Shown piece by piece: positions 47,730 to 55,656 of a stretch of 64,000 nucleotides of DNA (position 1 is its first letter; every line of letters starts with the position of its first letter). The stretch is from contig DATELQ010000036.1 in assembly GCA_035276475.1 (NCBI GenBank), positions 24,310 through 88,309 on the forward strand, given 5' to 3'. Made by a program: the position numbers and the translations under genes. The DNA comes from DATDFB01 sp035276475 (lineage in GTDB: Bacteria > Acidobacteriota > Thermoanaerobaculia > Gp7-AA8). Under the pieces are notes generated by a model. The model made no database searches, was not told the DNA's origin, and saw nothing but the letters and a program-made list of their open reading frames with translations.

Positions 47730-47735
47730 TAGGCT
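47730..47735 (+). promoter_or_regulatory. Extended -10 TGCTAGGCT before purA
   Basis: TGCTAGGCT (TG-n-TAnnnT) ends 9 nt before the purA ATG at 47745, without a Shine-Dalgarno, directly after the preceding stop codon. Confidence 0.4.
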
Positions 47736-47744
47736 CCGCGCGCG

Positions 47745-49031
47745 ATGCGCAATCTGGCCGTGCTCGGCACGCAGTGGGGCGACGAAGGCAAAGGGAAGAT
47801 CGTCGATCTGCTCTGTGAGGACTACGACGTTGTGGCCCGCTATCAGGGGGGCCACAACGCCGGTCACACGGTGAAATTCGGCGACGCGCACTTCGCGCTG
47901 CGCCTGATCCCCTCGGGCATCCTTCACCCGTCGACGCTCTGCATCCTCGGCAACGGGATGGTGATCGATCCGGAGGCGCTGCTCGACGAGATCGAGAGCC
48001 TCCGCGGCCTCGGCGTGACGATCGAAGAGAACCTCAAGATCAGCGACTCCGCGCACGTGATCCTGCCGTACCACAAGGCGGTCGATCTCGCGCGCGAGGA
48101 GGCGGCGGGGAAGACGAAGATCGGCACGACCGGGCGCGGCATCGGCCCGGCGTACGAGACAAAGGTGAGCCGCTACGGGATCCGCGTGGCCGACCTGCTC
48201 GACCCCGACATTCTCCGCGAACGGATCGAGTTCGCCTGCGCGGAAAAGAACGCCGTGCTCTCGAATCTCTACGGGAAGCCGGCGCACGATCCGAAGAAGC
48301 TCTTCGACGATTACACGCGCTACGGCGAGGTGCTGGCGCCGCGCATCACGAACGGCACGGTGCTGATCAACGAGCAGATCCGCGCCGGGAAGCGGGTGAT
48401 GTTCGAAGGGGCGCAGGGGACGATGCTCGACGTCGACCACGGCACCTATCCGTTCGTGACGTCGTCGAGCACGGTGGCCGGCGGGATCTGCACGGGCCTC
48501 GGCGTGGCGCCGAAGCACATCCACAGCGTGCTGGGCGTGGTGAAGGCGTACACGACGCGGGTGGGCGGCGGCGCGCTCCCGACGGAGCGCGACGACGCGC
48601 ATGGCGAGCACCTGCGCCGCCGCGGCAACGAGTTCGGCACGGTGACGGGCCGCCCCCGCCGCACCGGCTGGCTGGACCTGCCGGTGGTGCGCACCTCGGC
48701 GATGCTGAACGGCCTCGACGCGATCGCGCTGACGAAGCTCGATGTGCTCGATGAGTTCGACGAGATCCCCGTCTGCACCGGCTACAACGTGCGCGGCGAG
48801 CGCTGGCGGACGTTCCCGGCATTCTCGGTCGCGCATCACGACTACAAGCCGGAGTACCGCGTGATGAAGGGATGGAAGACGTCGACGGAGGAGATCACTT
48901 CGTACGACGAGCTACCCGCGGCGGCGAGGGACTACATCAAGTTCATCGAGGACGAGACGGAGTGCCCTGCGACCATCATCTCCACAGGGCCGCGGCGGGA
49001 AGAGACGATTCAGCGTCCGAACAGCCGGTAA
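47745..49031 (+). CDS. purA: Adenylosuccinate synthetase
   Basis: Joins IMP and aspartate with GTP in the first committed step of AMP synthesis. At 428 residues it is full length. Motifs include the GTP/IMP loop QWGDEGKGKIVD (about 9-20), GHNAGHTV, GTTGRGIGPAYETK, FEGAQGTMLDVDHGTYPFVTSS and TGRPRRTGWLDLP. It is monocistronic in appearance, with its own leaderless-type -10, and its 3' end overlaps a convergent membrane-protein gene by 22 bases. Confidence 0.97.
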   Translation: MRNLAVLGTQWGDEGKGKIVDLLCEDYDVVARYQGGHNAGHTVKFGDAHFALRLIPSGILHPSTLCILGNGMVIDPEALLDEIESLRGLGVTIEENLKISDSAHVILPYHKAVDLAREEAAGKTKIGTTGRGIGPAYETKVSRYGIRVADLLDPDILRERIEFACAEKNAVLSNLYGKPAHDPKKLFDDYTRYGEVLAPRITNGTVLINEQIRAGKRVMFEGAQGTMLDVDHGTYPFVTSSSTVAGGICTGLGVAPKHIHSVLGVVKAYTTRVGGGALPTERDDAHGEHLRRRGNEFGTVTGRPRRTGWLDLPVVRTSAMLNGLDAIALTKLDVLDEFDEIPVCTGYNVRGERWRTFPAFSVAHHDYKPEYRVMKGWKTSTEEITSYDELPAAARDYIKFIEDETECPATIISTGPRREETIQRPNSR

Positions 49032-49411
49032 ATCAACGCCGTCCCCAACCCCCACGCCCCGTTCACGATCAATCCAACCACGAGCAGCTTCCCCGAGTGC
49101 GGGACCGGCTGGTGCTTCAGCGGCGCGACGATGAAGGCGGCGGCGAGCGTCGGCAGAACGGCGCCGAAGAGCGTCGAGGCCAGGAGCAGGTTCCGCGACT
49201 TCGCCAGGATCGCGATCATGATCGCGCCCCACACGCCGCCCCAGAACGCGAGCGAGATCACGGCCGGCACGCCCCACGGCTTCACTGGCGTCATCGACCA
49301 CGGCGTGCGGTCGATGTAGTGGAAGTAGTGGAGGATCCAGAGCGCGATCTGATGGAACACCAGCGTGGCGACGAAGCCGGCGACGAAGCCGAGGAGAATG
49401 CGACGGGTCAT
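49010..49411 (-). CDS. Small integral membrane protein
   Basis: Protein of 133 residues with about four transmembrane helices (ILLGFVAGFVATLVFHQIALWIL, GVPAVISLAFWGGVWGAIMIAIL, LLLASTLFGAVLPTLAAAF, LLVVGLIVNGAWGLGTALIY). It belongs to a common uncharacterised family of short bacterial membrane proteins. The ATG at 49411 overlaps the uxs stop by four bases (ATGA), making it the last gene of the ugd-uxs set, where it might help membrane delivery of the sugar product. This is inference only. Confidence 0.75.
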   Translation of the reverse strand: MTRRILLGFVAGFVATLVFHQIALWILHYFHYIDRTPWSMTPVKPWGVPAVISLAFWGGVWGAIMIAILAKSRNLLLASTLFGAVLPTLAAAFIVAPLKHQPVPHSGKLLVVGLIVNGAWGLGTALIYRLFGR

Positions 49412-50343
49412 AACAGCACCTTTCGGAAGTACTCGATCGTGCGCGCGAGCCCCGTCTCGAGCGGCACGACCGGCTCCCACTCGAGCAACGTCCGCGCCTT
49501 GGTGATGTCGGGGCGGCGGATCTTCGGATCGTCTTCCGGCAGGGGGCGGAACTCGATGGGGGCGCTCGTGCCGGTCAGGCGCTTGATCTCCTCGGCGAAC
49601 TGCAGCACCGTCATCTCCGACGGGTTGCCGATGTTCGTCGGCAGCGGCTCGTTGGACATGAGCAGCCGGTAGATCCCCTCGACGAGGTCCGAGACGTAGC
49701 AGAACGAGCGCGTCTGCGAGCCGTCGCCGAACACCGTCAGCGGCTCGTTGCGCAGCGCCTGGGCGATGAAGGCCGGCACGACGCGGCCGTCGTTGACGCG
49801 CATCCGCTCGCCGTAGGTGTTGAAGATGCGCACGATGCGCGTCTCCACGCCGTGAAAGCGCTGATACGCCATGGTCATGGCCTCGGCGAAGCGCTTCGCT
49901 TCGTCGTACACGCCGCGCGGGCCGACCGGATTCACGTTGCCCCAGTAGTCCTCTTTCTGCGGGTGCACGAGCGGGTCGCCGTAGACCTCGGAGGTCGACG
50001 CCAGGAGATAGCGCGCTTTCTTGTCCTTCGCCACGCCGAGGGTTTTGTGCGTGCCGAGGGAGCCGACTTTGAGCGTCTGGATCGGCTTCTCGAGATAGTC
50101 GATCGGGCTCGCCGGCGAGGCGAAGTGCAGCACGTAGTCGACCGGTCCCTCGACGTGAATGTAGTTCGTGACGTCGTGCTTGATGAACGAGAAGCCGTCG
50201 CGGCCGAAGAGGTGCGCGACGTTCGTCGGGCTGCCGGTGATGAAGTTGTCGATGCAGATCACTTCGTGGCCGCGCGCGAGAAAGAGCTCGCAGAGATGCG
50301 AGCCTAAGAATCCCGCGCCGCCCGTGATGAGGGCACGGCCCAT
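49408..50343 (-). CDS. uxs: UDP-glucuronate decarboxylase (UDP-xylose synthase)
   Basis: Extended SDR enzyme of 311 residues converting UDP-glucuronate to UDP-xylose with bound NAD. GGAGFLGSHLCE is the nucleotide site (about 8-19), HFASPASPIDYLEKPIQTLKVG is the family-typical segment, STSEVYGDP carries the Ser, and GVYDEAKRFAEA is the catalytic YxxxK (Tyr about 144). RIFNTYGERMRVNDGRVVP and the C-terminal RRPDITKA are also characteristic. The start overlaps the ugd stop (TGATG), so the two steps UDP-glucose to UDP-glucuronate to UDP-xylose are encoded in sequence. Confidence 0.93.
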   Translation of the reverse strand: MGRALITGGAGFLGSHLCELFLARGHEVICIDNFITGSPTNVAHLFGRDGFSFIKHDVTNYIHVEGPVDYVLHFASPASPIDYLEKPIQTLKVGSLGTHKTLGVAKDKKARYLLASTSEVYGDPLVHPQKEDYWGNVNPVGPRGVYDEAKRFAEAMTMAYQRFHGVETRIVRIFNTYGERMRVNDGRVVPAFIAQALRNEPLTVFGDGSQTRSFCYVSDLVEGIYRLLMSNEPLPTNIGNPSEMTVLQFAEEIKRLTGTSAPIEFRPLPEDDPKIRRPDITKARTLLEWEPVVPLETGLARTIEYFRKVLL

Positions 50344-51671
50344 CAGACCCGCTCCCGCACCCGGACGTCTTCGGCGCGGCCGACGGAGTGGTACTGGAAG
50401 CCTTCGCTCTTCATGCGCTGCGGGTCGTAGACGTTGCGGAGGTCGACGATGACGGGGCGGCGGAGGAGCTTCTTGACACGGTCGAGGTTCAACGCGCGGA
50501 ACTCGTTCCACTCCGTGGCGATGACGAGCGCGTCGGCGCCCTCCGCGGTCTCGTACGCATCGCGGCAGAACCGGACGTTCTCGAACATCGTCTTGGCGTT
50601 CTCCATCGCCTGCGGGTCGTATGCGCGGATGAGCGCGCCCTGCCTCTGCAGCCCCTGGATCAGCGTGATCGTCGGCGAGTCGCGCATGTCGTCGGTCTCG
50701 GGCTTGAAGGCGAGGCCGAGGATGGCGATCGTCTTGCCGCGAAGCTCGCCGTCGAGCGCGTCGGCGACTTTGACGACCATCCGTTCCTTGATGCCCTGGT
50801 TGACGCGCAGCACAGCCTCGATGAGCTGGAAGTCGTAGTCGTGGCGCTTGGCGATGTCGGCGAGCGCGGAGGTGTCTTTCGGGAAGCAGGAGCCGCCGAA
50901 GCCGGGACCGGCCTGCAGGAACTTCGAGCCGATGCGGCCGTCGAGGCCGATGCCGCGCGCGACATCCTGCACGTCGCCGCCGACGAGCTCACAGAGCACG
51001 GCCACTTCGTTGATGAAGGAGATCTTGGTGGCCAGGAAGCCGTTCGCGGCGTACTTGATGAGCTCCGATGACTCGACGTTCGTGGTGACGAACGGGATCT
51101 CGAGCGAGTGCAGCGGCGCGTAGATCTCTTTCATCAGCTCGATCGACTCAGGATCCGACGCGCCGATGACGATGCGGTCCGGGCGCATGAAGTCTTCGAT
51201 GGCGGAGCCTTCGCGCAGGAACTCGGGATTGGACACCACAGAGCCGTGATGGCCGTTGCCCGCGTCCTTGAGGATGCGCTCGATCATCCGCCCGGTGCCG
51301 ATCGGCACGGTGGACTTGGTGATGACGAGCTTCGGGCCGTTCATGTAGCGGGCGATGGCCCGCGCGACGTCCTCGACGTAGCGCAGGTCGGCGGAGCCGT
51401 CGGGCTTCGGCGGCGTGCCGACGGCGATGAAGATGGCGCGGCTGGAGCGAATGGCCTCCGGGAGGTCGGTGGTAAAGCGCAGCCGCCCCTCGGCCACGTT
51501 GCGGCTGACGATGGTGTCGAGACCGGGCTCGTAGATCGGGATCTCGCCTTTGTTCAGCGCGGCGATCTTCCGCTCGTCGATGTCACAGCAGATGACGGCG
51601 TTCCCGAAGTCGGCCAGGCCGGCGCCGGTCACCAGGCCGACGTAGCCCGTTCCGATTACGGCAATGTCCAC
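50343..51671 (-). CDS. ugd: UDP-glucose 6-dehydrogenase
   Basis: NAD-dependent oxidation of UDP-glucose to UDP-glucuronate. The 442-residue protein shows IGTGYVGLVTGAGLADFG, VGTPPKPDGSADLRYVE, STVPIGTG, SNPEFLREGSAI-DF, KYAANGFLATKISFINEVA, the catalytic GPGFGGSCFPKD (Cys about 260) and LAFKPETDDMRDSP. The start is GTG with GGGAGGAACTCCTC providing a strong site. It is followed by uxs with a one-base overlap. The product UDP-glucuronate is used directly by the next enzyme. Confidence 0.96.
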   Translation of the reverse strand: MDIAVIGTGYVGLVTGAGLADFGNAVICCDIDERKIAALNKGEIPIYEPGLDTIVSRNVAEGRLRFTTDLPEAIRSSRAIFIAVGTPPKPDGSADLRYVEDVARAIARYMNGPKLVITKSTVPIGTGRMIERILKDAGNGHHGSVVSNPEFLREGSAIEDFMRPDRIVIGASDPESIELMKEIYAPLHSLEIPFVTTNVESSELIKYAANGFLATKISFINEVAVLCELVGGDVQDVARGIGLDGRIGSKFLQAGPGFGGSCFPKDTSALADIAKRHDYDFQLIEAVLRVNQGIKERMVVKVADALDGELRGKTIAILGLAFKPETDDMRDSPTITLIQGLQRQGALIRAYDPQAMENAKTMFENVRFCRDAYETAEGADALVIATEWNEFRALNLDRVKKLLRRPVIVDLRNVYDPQRMKSEGFQYHSVGRAEDVRVRERV

Positions 51672-51711
51672 GAGGAGTTCCTCCCGGTCGAATTACAAGC
51701 GGCGCATGCTA

Positions 51712-53037
51712 TCACTTCGGTGGCGGACCGCTCGTGGTGGTGGTCGTGACGGCCTGCGTCGACGTAACCGCCGGCGCCGCCGTGGTGGTCGGCGGCGGAG
51801 CGGTGGTGGTCGACACCGGCGCGGCAGTGGTCGTTGTCGACGGCGGCGGCGTGCTGGTGCTGGGCGCCGGCGGCGCGGGCGGGCGGCTCTGCTCGATCTG
51901 GTAGCGCTTCTCGATCCCCTTCTCCTGCCGGTTGCGAATCAGCCAGCGCAAGAGCTTCGACTCGTTGATGCCGATGAGGATGTCGTTGATCGATTCGTAC
52001 ACCGAGGGATCGTTGATGATCTTCCCGGCGGTGCCCTGGCCGTTGTTGATCTTCGCCACGGCATCGCTGAGCTGGTGCACGAGTCCCGTGAACTCGGCGA
52101 GCGACGCGTCGGCGTAGGCTTTGTCGTTCATCAGCCGCGGCACGAGGCCCTGCCCGTTCTTGAGCGAGTCGCTGAACGTGGCCAGGTTCGCCGACGTCGT
52201 ATTCAGATTGTTGATGAGGTCGTAGACCTTCTTCTTCCCCTCGGGGTCATTCAGGAGCGCCGGCAGCGGGCCCTGTCCGTTCTTGAACGAGTCGTTGAGG
52301 TTGACGACGAGGGTCTGCAGCGACCCCGCGGTCGATTTCAGCGATCCGGTGAGCTCCTCGGCGTATTTGTCGTCGTAGATCAACTTGCCGAGAACGCCGC
52401 GGCCGCTCTCGACGTGCGAGAGGACGGCGTTGGTCTTGTTCATGGTGGTCAGGAACGTGTCGGTGAGGCGCTGCTTCGTCTCCGGCTGCGTGGTGAGCTC
52501 GCCGAGGAGCCCTTCGCCGCGGTCGACGCGGCTCAGAATGTTCTTGAGCGAATACGAGATCTGCACGAAGTTGTCGACGAGGTCCTCACCCGAGGAGATG
52601 AGCTGGTCGACGTTCGTCTGCCGCGCGGCCGGGATCAGCGCGCCCGGCTCGAGCATGTCGAAGCGCGGGCTGCCGGGCGAGATGTCGATGTAGCTGTCGC
52701 CGGCGAGAAGGCCGAGCTTCTTCAAGCGCGCGCGCGAGTCGCTGCGGATGCGCTCCTGGAACTTCCGGTCGACCATGAGCTGGATGTCGACGTCTTTCTG
52801 CTTCGGATCGCGCGGGAGGGTGATGTCCTTGATGACGCCGACGGTGACGCCGGAGATCTTCACGGGATTGCCTTCGGCGAGGCCGGTGACGCTGTCGAGC
52901 CGCACGCGGTACTCGTTCTTGCGCGAGAAGATCTTCTGCTCGCTGCCGATGAAGAAGAGGAAGACCATCAAGACGATCGCCGAGGCGGCCACGAGCAGGC
53001 CGACGCGAATCGATTTCTCTGTTTTCTGCGGTGCCAT
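51712..53037 (-). CDS. mlaD: MCE/MlaD-family lipid transport protein with 40-residue repeats
   Basis: Inner-membrane-anchored MCE protein of 441 residues. One N-terminal helix (about 12-31) precedes an MCE domain (YRVRLDSVTGLAEGNPVKISGVTVGVI, to about 120). The region 170-350 holds five evenly spaced copies of a motif like NGQGxxPxLxND at about 173, 212, 253, 293 and 332. The last 55 residues are Thr/Pro/Ala-rich and likely disordered. MlaD hexamers form a channel linking the MlaFE transporter to periplasmic or outer-membrane partners. This form is far longer than E. coli MlaD (about 180). It follows mlaF by 18 bases. Confidence 0.9.
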   Translation of the reverse strand: MAPQKTEKSIRVGLLVAASAIVLMVFLFFIGSEQKIFSRKNEYRVRLDSVTGLAEGNPVKISGVTVGVIKDITLPRDPKQKDVDIQLMVDRKFQERIRSDSRARLKKLGLLAGDSYIDISPGSPRFDMLEPGALIPAARQTNVDQLISSGEDLVDNFVQISYSLKNILSRVDRGEGLLGELTTQPETKQRLTDTFLTTMNKTNAVLSHVESGRGVLGKLIYDDKYAEELTGSLKSTAGSLQTLVVNLNDSFKNGQGPLPALLNDPEGKKKVYDLINNLNTTSANLATFSDSLKNGQGLVPRLMNDKAYADASLAEFTGLVHQLSDAVAKINNGQGTAGKIINDPSVYESINDILIGINESKLLRWLIRNRQEKGIEKRYQIEQSRPPAPPAPSTSTPPPSTTTTAAPVSTTTAPPPTTTAAPAVTSTQAVTTTTTSGPPPK

Positions 53038-53055
53038 AGTTTTTCCCTGAGGGGT

Positions 53056-53853
53056 TTACGTCGCGGGCTGAGCTGCTGTAACAGCGGAGGCGCGGAAGAA
53101 TTCGCGCAGCATCGGATGATCGGCGTTGCGCGCGGCGTCGGTGGTGCCGACCCACTCGAAGACGCCGCGGTTCAAGAAGGCGATGCGGTCGCCGACGGAG
53201 AAGGCCGACTGGATGTCGTGCGTGACGACGACGGAGGTGATGTTCAGCTTCGACTGCAGGTCGATGATCATCTCGTTGATCTTCTGCGAGGTGATTGGGT
53301 CGAGGCCGGTGGTCGGCTCGTCGTAGAGGATCATCTTTGGCTCGAGGACGATGGAGCGCGCCAGGCCGACGCGCTTGCGCATACCGCCGGAGAGGTCGAC
53401 GGGCATGAGGTGCTCGGTGTTCGGCAGGTTGACGAGCTCGAGCTTCTCGTGCACGGCGCGCTCGATCTCCCCTTCCGACATCTCGGTGTGCTCGCGCAGC
53501 GGAAAGGCGACGTTCTCGAAGACGGTCATGGAGTCGAAGAGCGCGCCGCTCTGGAAGAGCATCCCGAACTTTTTACGCACGCGGTACAGCTCTTCCTCGG
53601 CGAGATCGGTGACGTCCTCCTCTTCGACGATGATGCGCCCGGCGTCGGGCGCCTCGAGGCCGAGCATGTGCCGCAGCGTGACGGATTTTCCGGAGCCGGA
53701 GCCGCCGAGGATGACGAGGACTTCGCCGCGGAAGACGGTGAGGCTCGCGCCGCGCAGCACCTGCTTCGTGCCATAGGCCTTGTAGACGTCGTGAAACTCG
53801 ACGAAGGGCTCGCGCGGCACACGGCGGCGTTCGATCGGCGGGATGTTGGTCAT
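53056..53853 (-). CDS. mlaF: MlaF-type ABC transporter ATPase
   Basis: ATPase of the MlaFEDB phospholipid transporter, 265 residues. Walker A is GGSGSGKSV (about 51-59), the signature is LSGGMRKRVGLARS, typical of the MlaF/Mkl group, Walker B is MILYDEPTTGLDPIT, and VTHDIQSAF holds the switch His. The start overlaps the mlaE stop by one base (TGATG). No mlaB or mlaC gene is adjacent, which is common outside proteobacteria. Confidence 0.94.
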   Translation of the reverse strand: MTNIPPIERRRVPREPFVEFHDVYKAYGTKQVLRGASLTVFRGEVLVILGGSGSGKSVTLRHMLGLEAPDAGRIIVEEEDVTDLAEEELYRVRKKFGMLFQSGALFDSMTVFENVAFPLREHTEMSEGEIERAVHEKLELVNLPNTEHLMPVDLSGGMRKRVGLARSIVLEPKMILYDEPTTGLDPITSQKINEMIIDLQSKLNITSVVVTHDIQSAFSVGDRIAFLNRGVFEWVGTTDAARNADHPMLREFFRASAVTAAQPAT

Positions 53854-54683
53854 CAGAACACGAGGAGAAACAGCTTGGTCAGGAAAAAGTCCATGATCAA
53901 AACGGTGATCGCACCGGTGACGACGGTTTTCGTCGTGGCACGGCCGACGCCGTCGGCGCCGCCGCTGGTACGCAGGCCGTTGAAGCAGGCGATGAGGCCG
54001 ATGCCGAAGCCGAAGAAGAAGGTCTTGCCGACGCCCGAAGCGAGGTCGTTGTACCGGACGGTCTCGATGACGCTGCGGAGGTAGTAGTTCGCGGTGAGGT
54101 GGAGGTTGCCGACCGCGATGAGCAGCCCGCCCAGGATGCCGACGGCGTTCGAGACGATGGTGAGCAGCGGGAACATGAGCGTGGTGGCGAGGACGCGCGG
54201 GACGACGAGCTTGCGCACAGGGTTCGTGGCCAACGCGCGCAGGGCGTCGATCTGCTCGGTGACTTTCATCGTGCCGAGCTCCGCGGTGATGCCCGCCCCC
54301 ACACGCCCGCCCACCATGAGCGACATCAATACCGGGGCGAGCTCGCGGATGAGCGAGAGCGAGACGACCTTGCCGATGAAGAGCTTGCCGCCGAACTCCT
54401 CCAGCGAATACGCGGTCTGCAGCGCCAGCACCATGCCGATGAAGAGCGAAGTGATGGCGACGATGGAGAGGGAGCGGACGCCGACCTGATCGAGTTGCGC
54501 GACGAGCAGCGCCCGCTCCATCGGCCCCCGAAAGATCCCCCTGACGGTCTGAACCCCCAGGTCGGTGATCCCCCCGACATAGAGGAGGGCGCCCTCGACG
54601 CGGTTCCAGATCCGGCCGAAAAAGCCCGGTTCCGGCGGCGCTTCGAGGGCCTCGGGGGTCTGCTGGAGGTTCAGGGTGGTCAT
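53853..54683 (-). CDS. mlaE: MlaE-type ABC permease
   Basis: Membrane permease of 276 residues. It carries the MlaE/YrbE family features: an amphipathic N-terminal segment, then about five helices with SLIRELAPVLMSLMVGGRVGAGITAELGTMKVTEQIDAL, ATNPVRKLVVPRVLA and GLRTSGGADGVGRATTKTVV. It pairs with MlaF to move phospholipids across the envelope via MlaD. The ATG at 54683 has TAAACT ending 11 nt upstream. A start at 54848 would add 55 residues that do not belong to the family. Confidence 0.93.
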   Translation of the reverse strand: MTTLNLQQTPEALEAPPEPGFFGRIWNRVEGALLYVGGITDLGVQTVRGIFRGPMERALLVAQLDQVGVRSLSIVAITSLFIGMVLALQTAYSLEEFGGKLFIGKVVSLSLIRELAPVLMSLMVGGRVGAGITAELGTMKVTEQIDALRALATNPVRKLVVPRVLATTLMFPLLTIVSNAVGILGGLLIAVGNLHLTANYYLRSVIETVRYNDLASGVGKTFFFGFGIGLIACFNGLRTSGGADGVGRATTKTVVTGAITVLIMDFFLTKLFLLVF

Positions 54684-54694
54684 TGAATCAAGGA

Positions 54695-54700
54695 AGTTTA
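54695..54700 (-). promoter_or_regulatory. -10 element TAAACT before mlaE
   Basis: On the minus strand TAAACT ends 11 nt before the mlaE ATG at 54683, with no Shine-Dalgarno. It separates the mla genes from the upstream vioB-like pair, whose last gene ends at 54784. Confidence 0.45.
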
Positions 54701-54783
54701 ACCGCGGGCGGCTCCGCAGCATTCGTGCCGAGTCCGCTATCTCGAAGAAACCGTGGAGGCGCACAGCGTGCGCCCGCGGGCGC

Positions 54784-55656
54784 TCATCGAGTAGGAATCG
54801 TCCACGTTCCCTTGACGTAGCCGCAGAGCGCGTCGCCGTCCCAGCCACCCATCCAGAAATCGAGGATCCACGGCTTCGACTCGTCGCCGCCGAGCTTGTT
54901 CGCCGACACCTTGCCGTTCATGTCGACGTTCCAGCCGTAGGCCTGCAGGGCGAGCTGCGCGGCGCGGCGGTCGATTGGGCGCGGCGTCACGCTCAGGTTC
55001 CACCACTGGTCCACGATGGCGAGCTGGAACATGCGCGACTCCAGCGCGGCGCGCTGCGTCGGGTCCTTCGTCTGCTTGAGGAGAATCTCCAGGCTCTCCC
55101 GGCGGCGGAGACGGTTTGCCTTCAGATTCTCCGGTGTGGCCAGGCCGATGCCTGTCGCGTTCGCGACCTCCTGCGACATCGAGACGAATCCGAGCGGCTG
55201 GCGGCGCTGGAGCTCCGCGCCGGTGCAGCGCTCGATCGGCTTCGACGGATCGCTCGGATCGAGATAGTCGACGCGGTCGAGGAGCGTCTTGCCGTCCTTG
55301 GCGATCGTCACGTGCAGCGGATCGATCACGAAAAAGTCGTCGCGGATCAGGATCCCGTTCTCCTCGCGGATCTCGCAGTCGTCGATGAAGGCCACGCGCG
55401 CGCCGACGAGCTCCGGCACGTCCTCACCGTCGCGCGTGGCGCGGCGCACCGTCACGCCGACCTTCGGGCCGCCGAAGGGGCCGAAGTCGCGCTCGTACAC
55501 CCCCGGCTCGTCGGGCTGGAAACGGACGATGTTGTCGAGGTCCGGCTCGCCGGCGAACGCGAACGTGTAGCCGCTCACGCCGCGCTTCTCGTCCGTCGGA
55601 TCGGGATCGGTCGTCATCCGATCCTGGAAGTAGCCTTCGAAGTCGACGATCAGCAT
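54784..55656 (-). CDS. Unknown partner of the VioB-like protein
   Basis: I do not recognise this 290-residue protein. It has no signal peptide or membrane helix. The N-terminal half is beta-rich and acidic (LIVDFEGYFQDRM, GYTFAFAGEPDLDNIVRFQPDEPG, FGGPKVGVTVRRATRDGE). The middle is charged and helical (ANRLRRRESLEILLKQTKDPTQRAALESRMFQLAIVDQWW). The C terminus is aromatic (WILDFWMGGWDGDALCGYVKGTW). Its ATG at 55656 overlaps the stop of the VioB-like gene (TGATG), so the two are made together and may form a complex. An upstream start at 55869 lies inside that gene and is rejected. Confidence 0.72.
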   Translation of the reverse strand: MLIVDFEGYFQDRMTTDPDPTDEKRGVSGYTFAFAGEPDLDNIVRFQPDEPGVYERDFGPFGGPKVGVTVRRATRDGEDVPELVGARVAFIDDCEIREENGILIRDDFFVIDPLHVTIAKDGKTLLDRVDYLDPSDPSKPIERCTGAELQRRQPLGFVSMSQEVANATGIGLATPENLKANRLRRRESLEILLKQTKDPTQRAALESRMFQLAIVDQWWNLSVTPRPIDRRAAQLALQAYGWNVDMNGKVSANKLGGDESKPWILDFWMGGWDGDALCGYVKGTWTIPTR

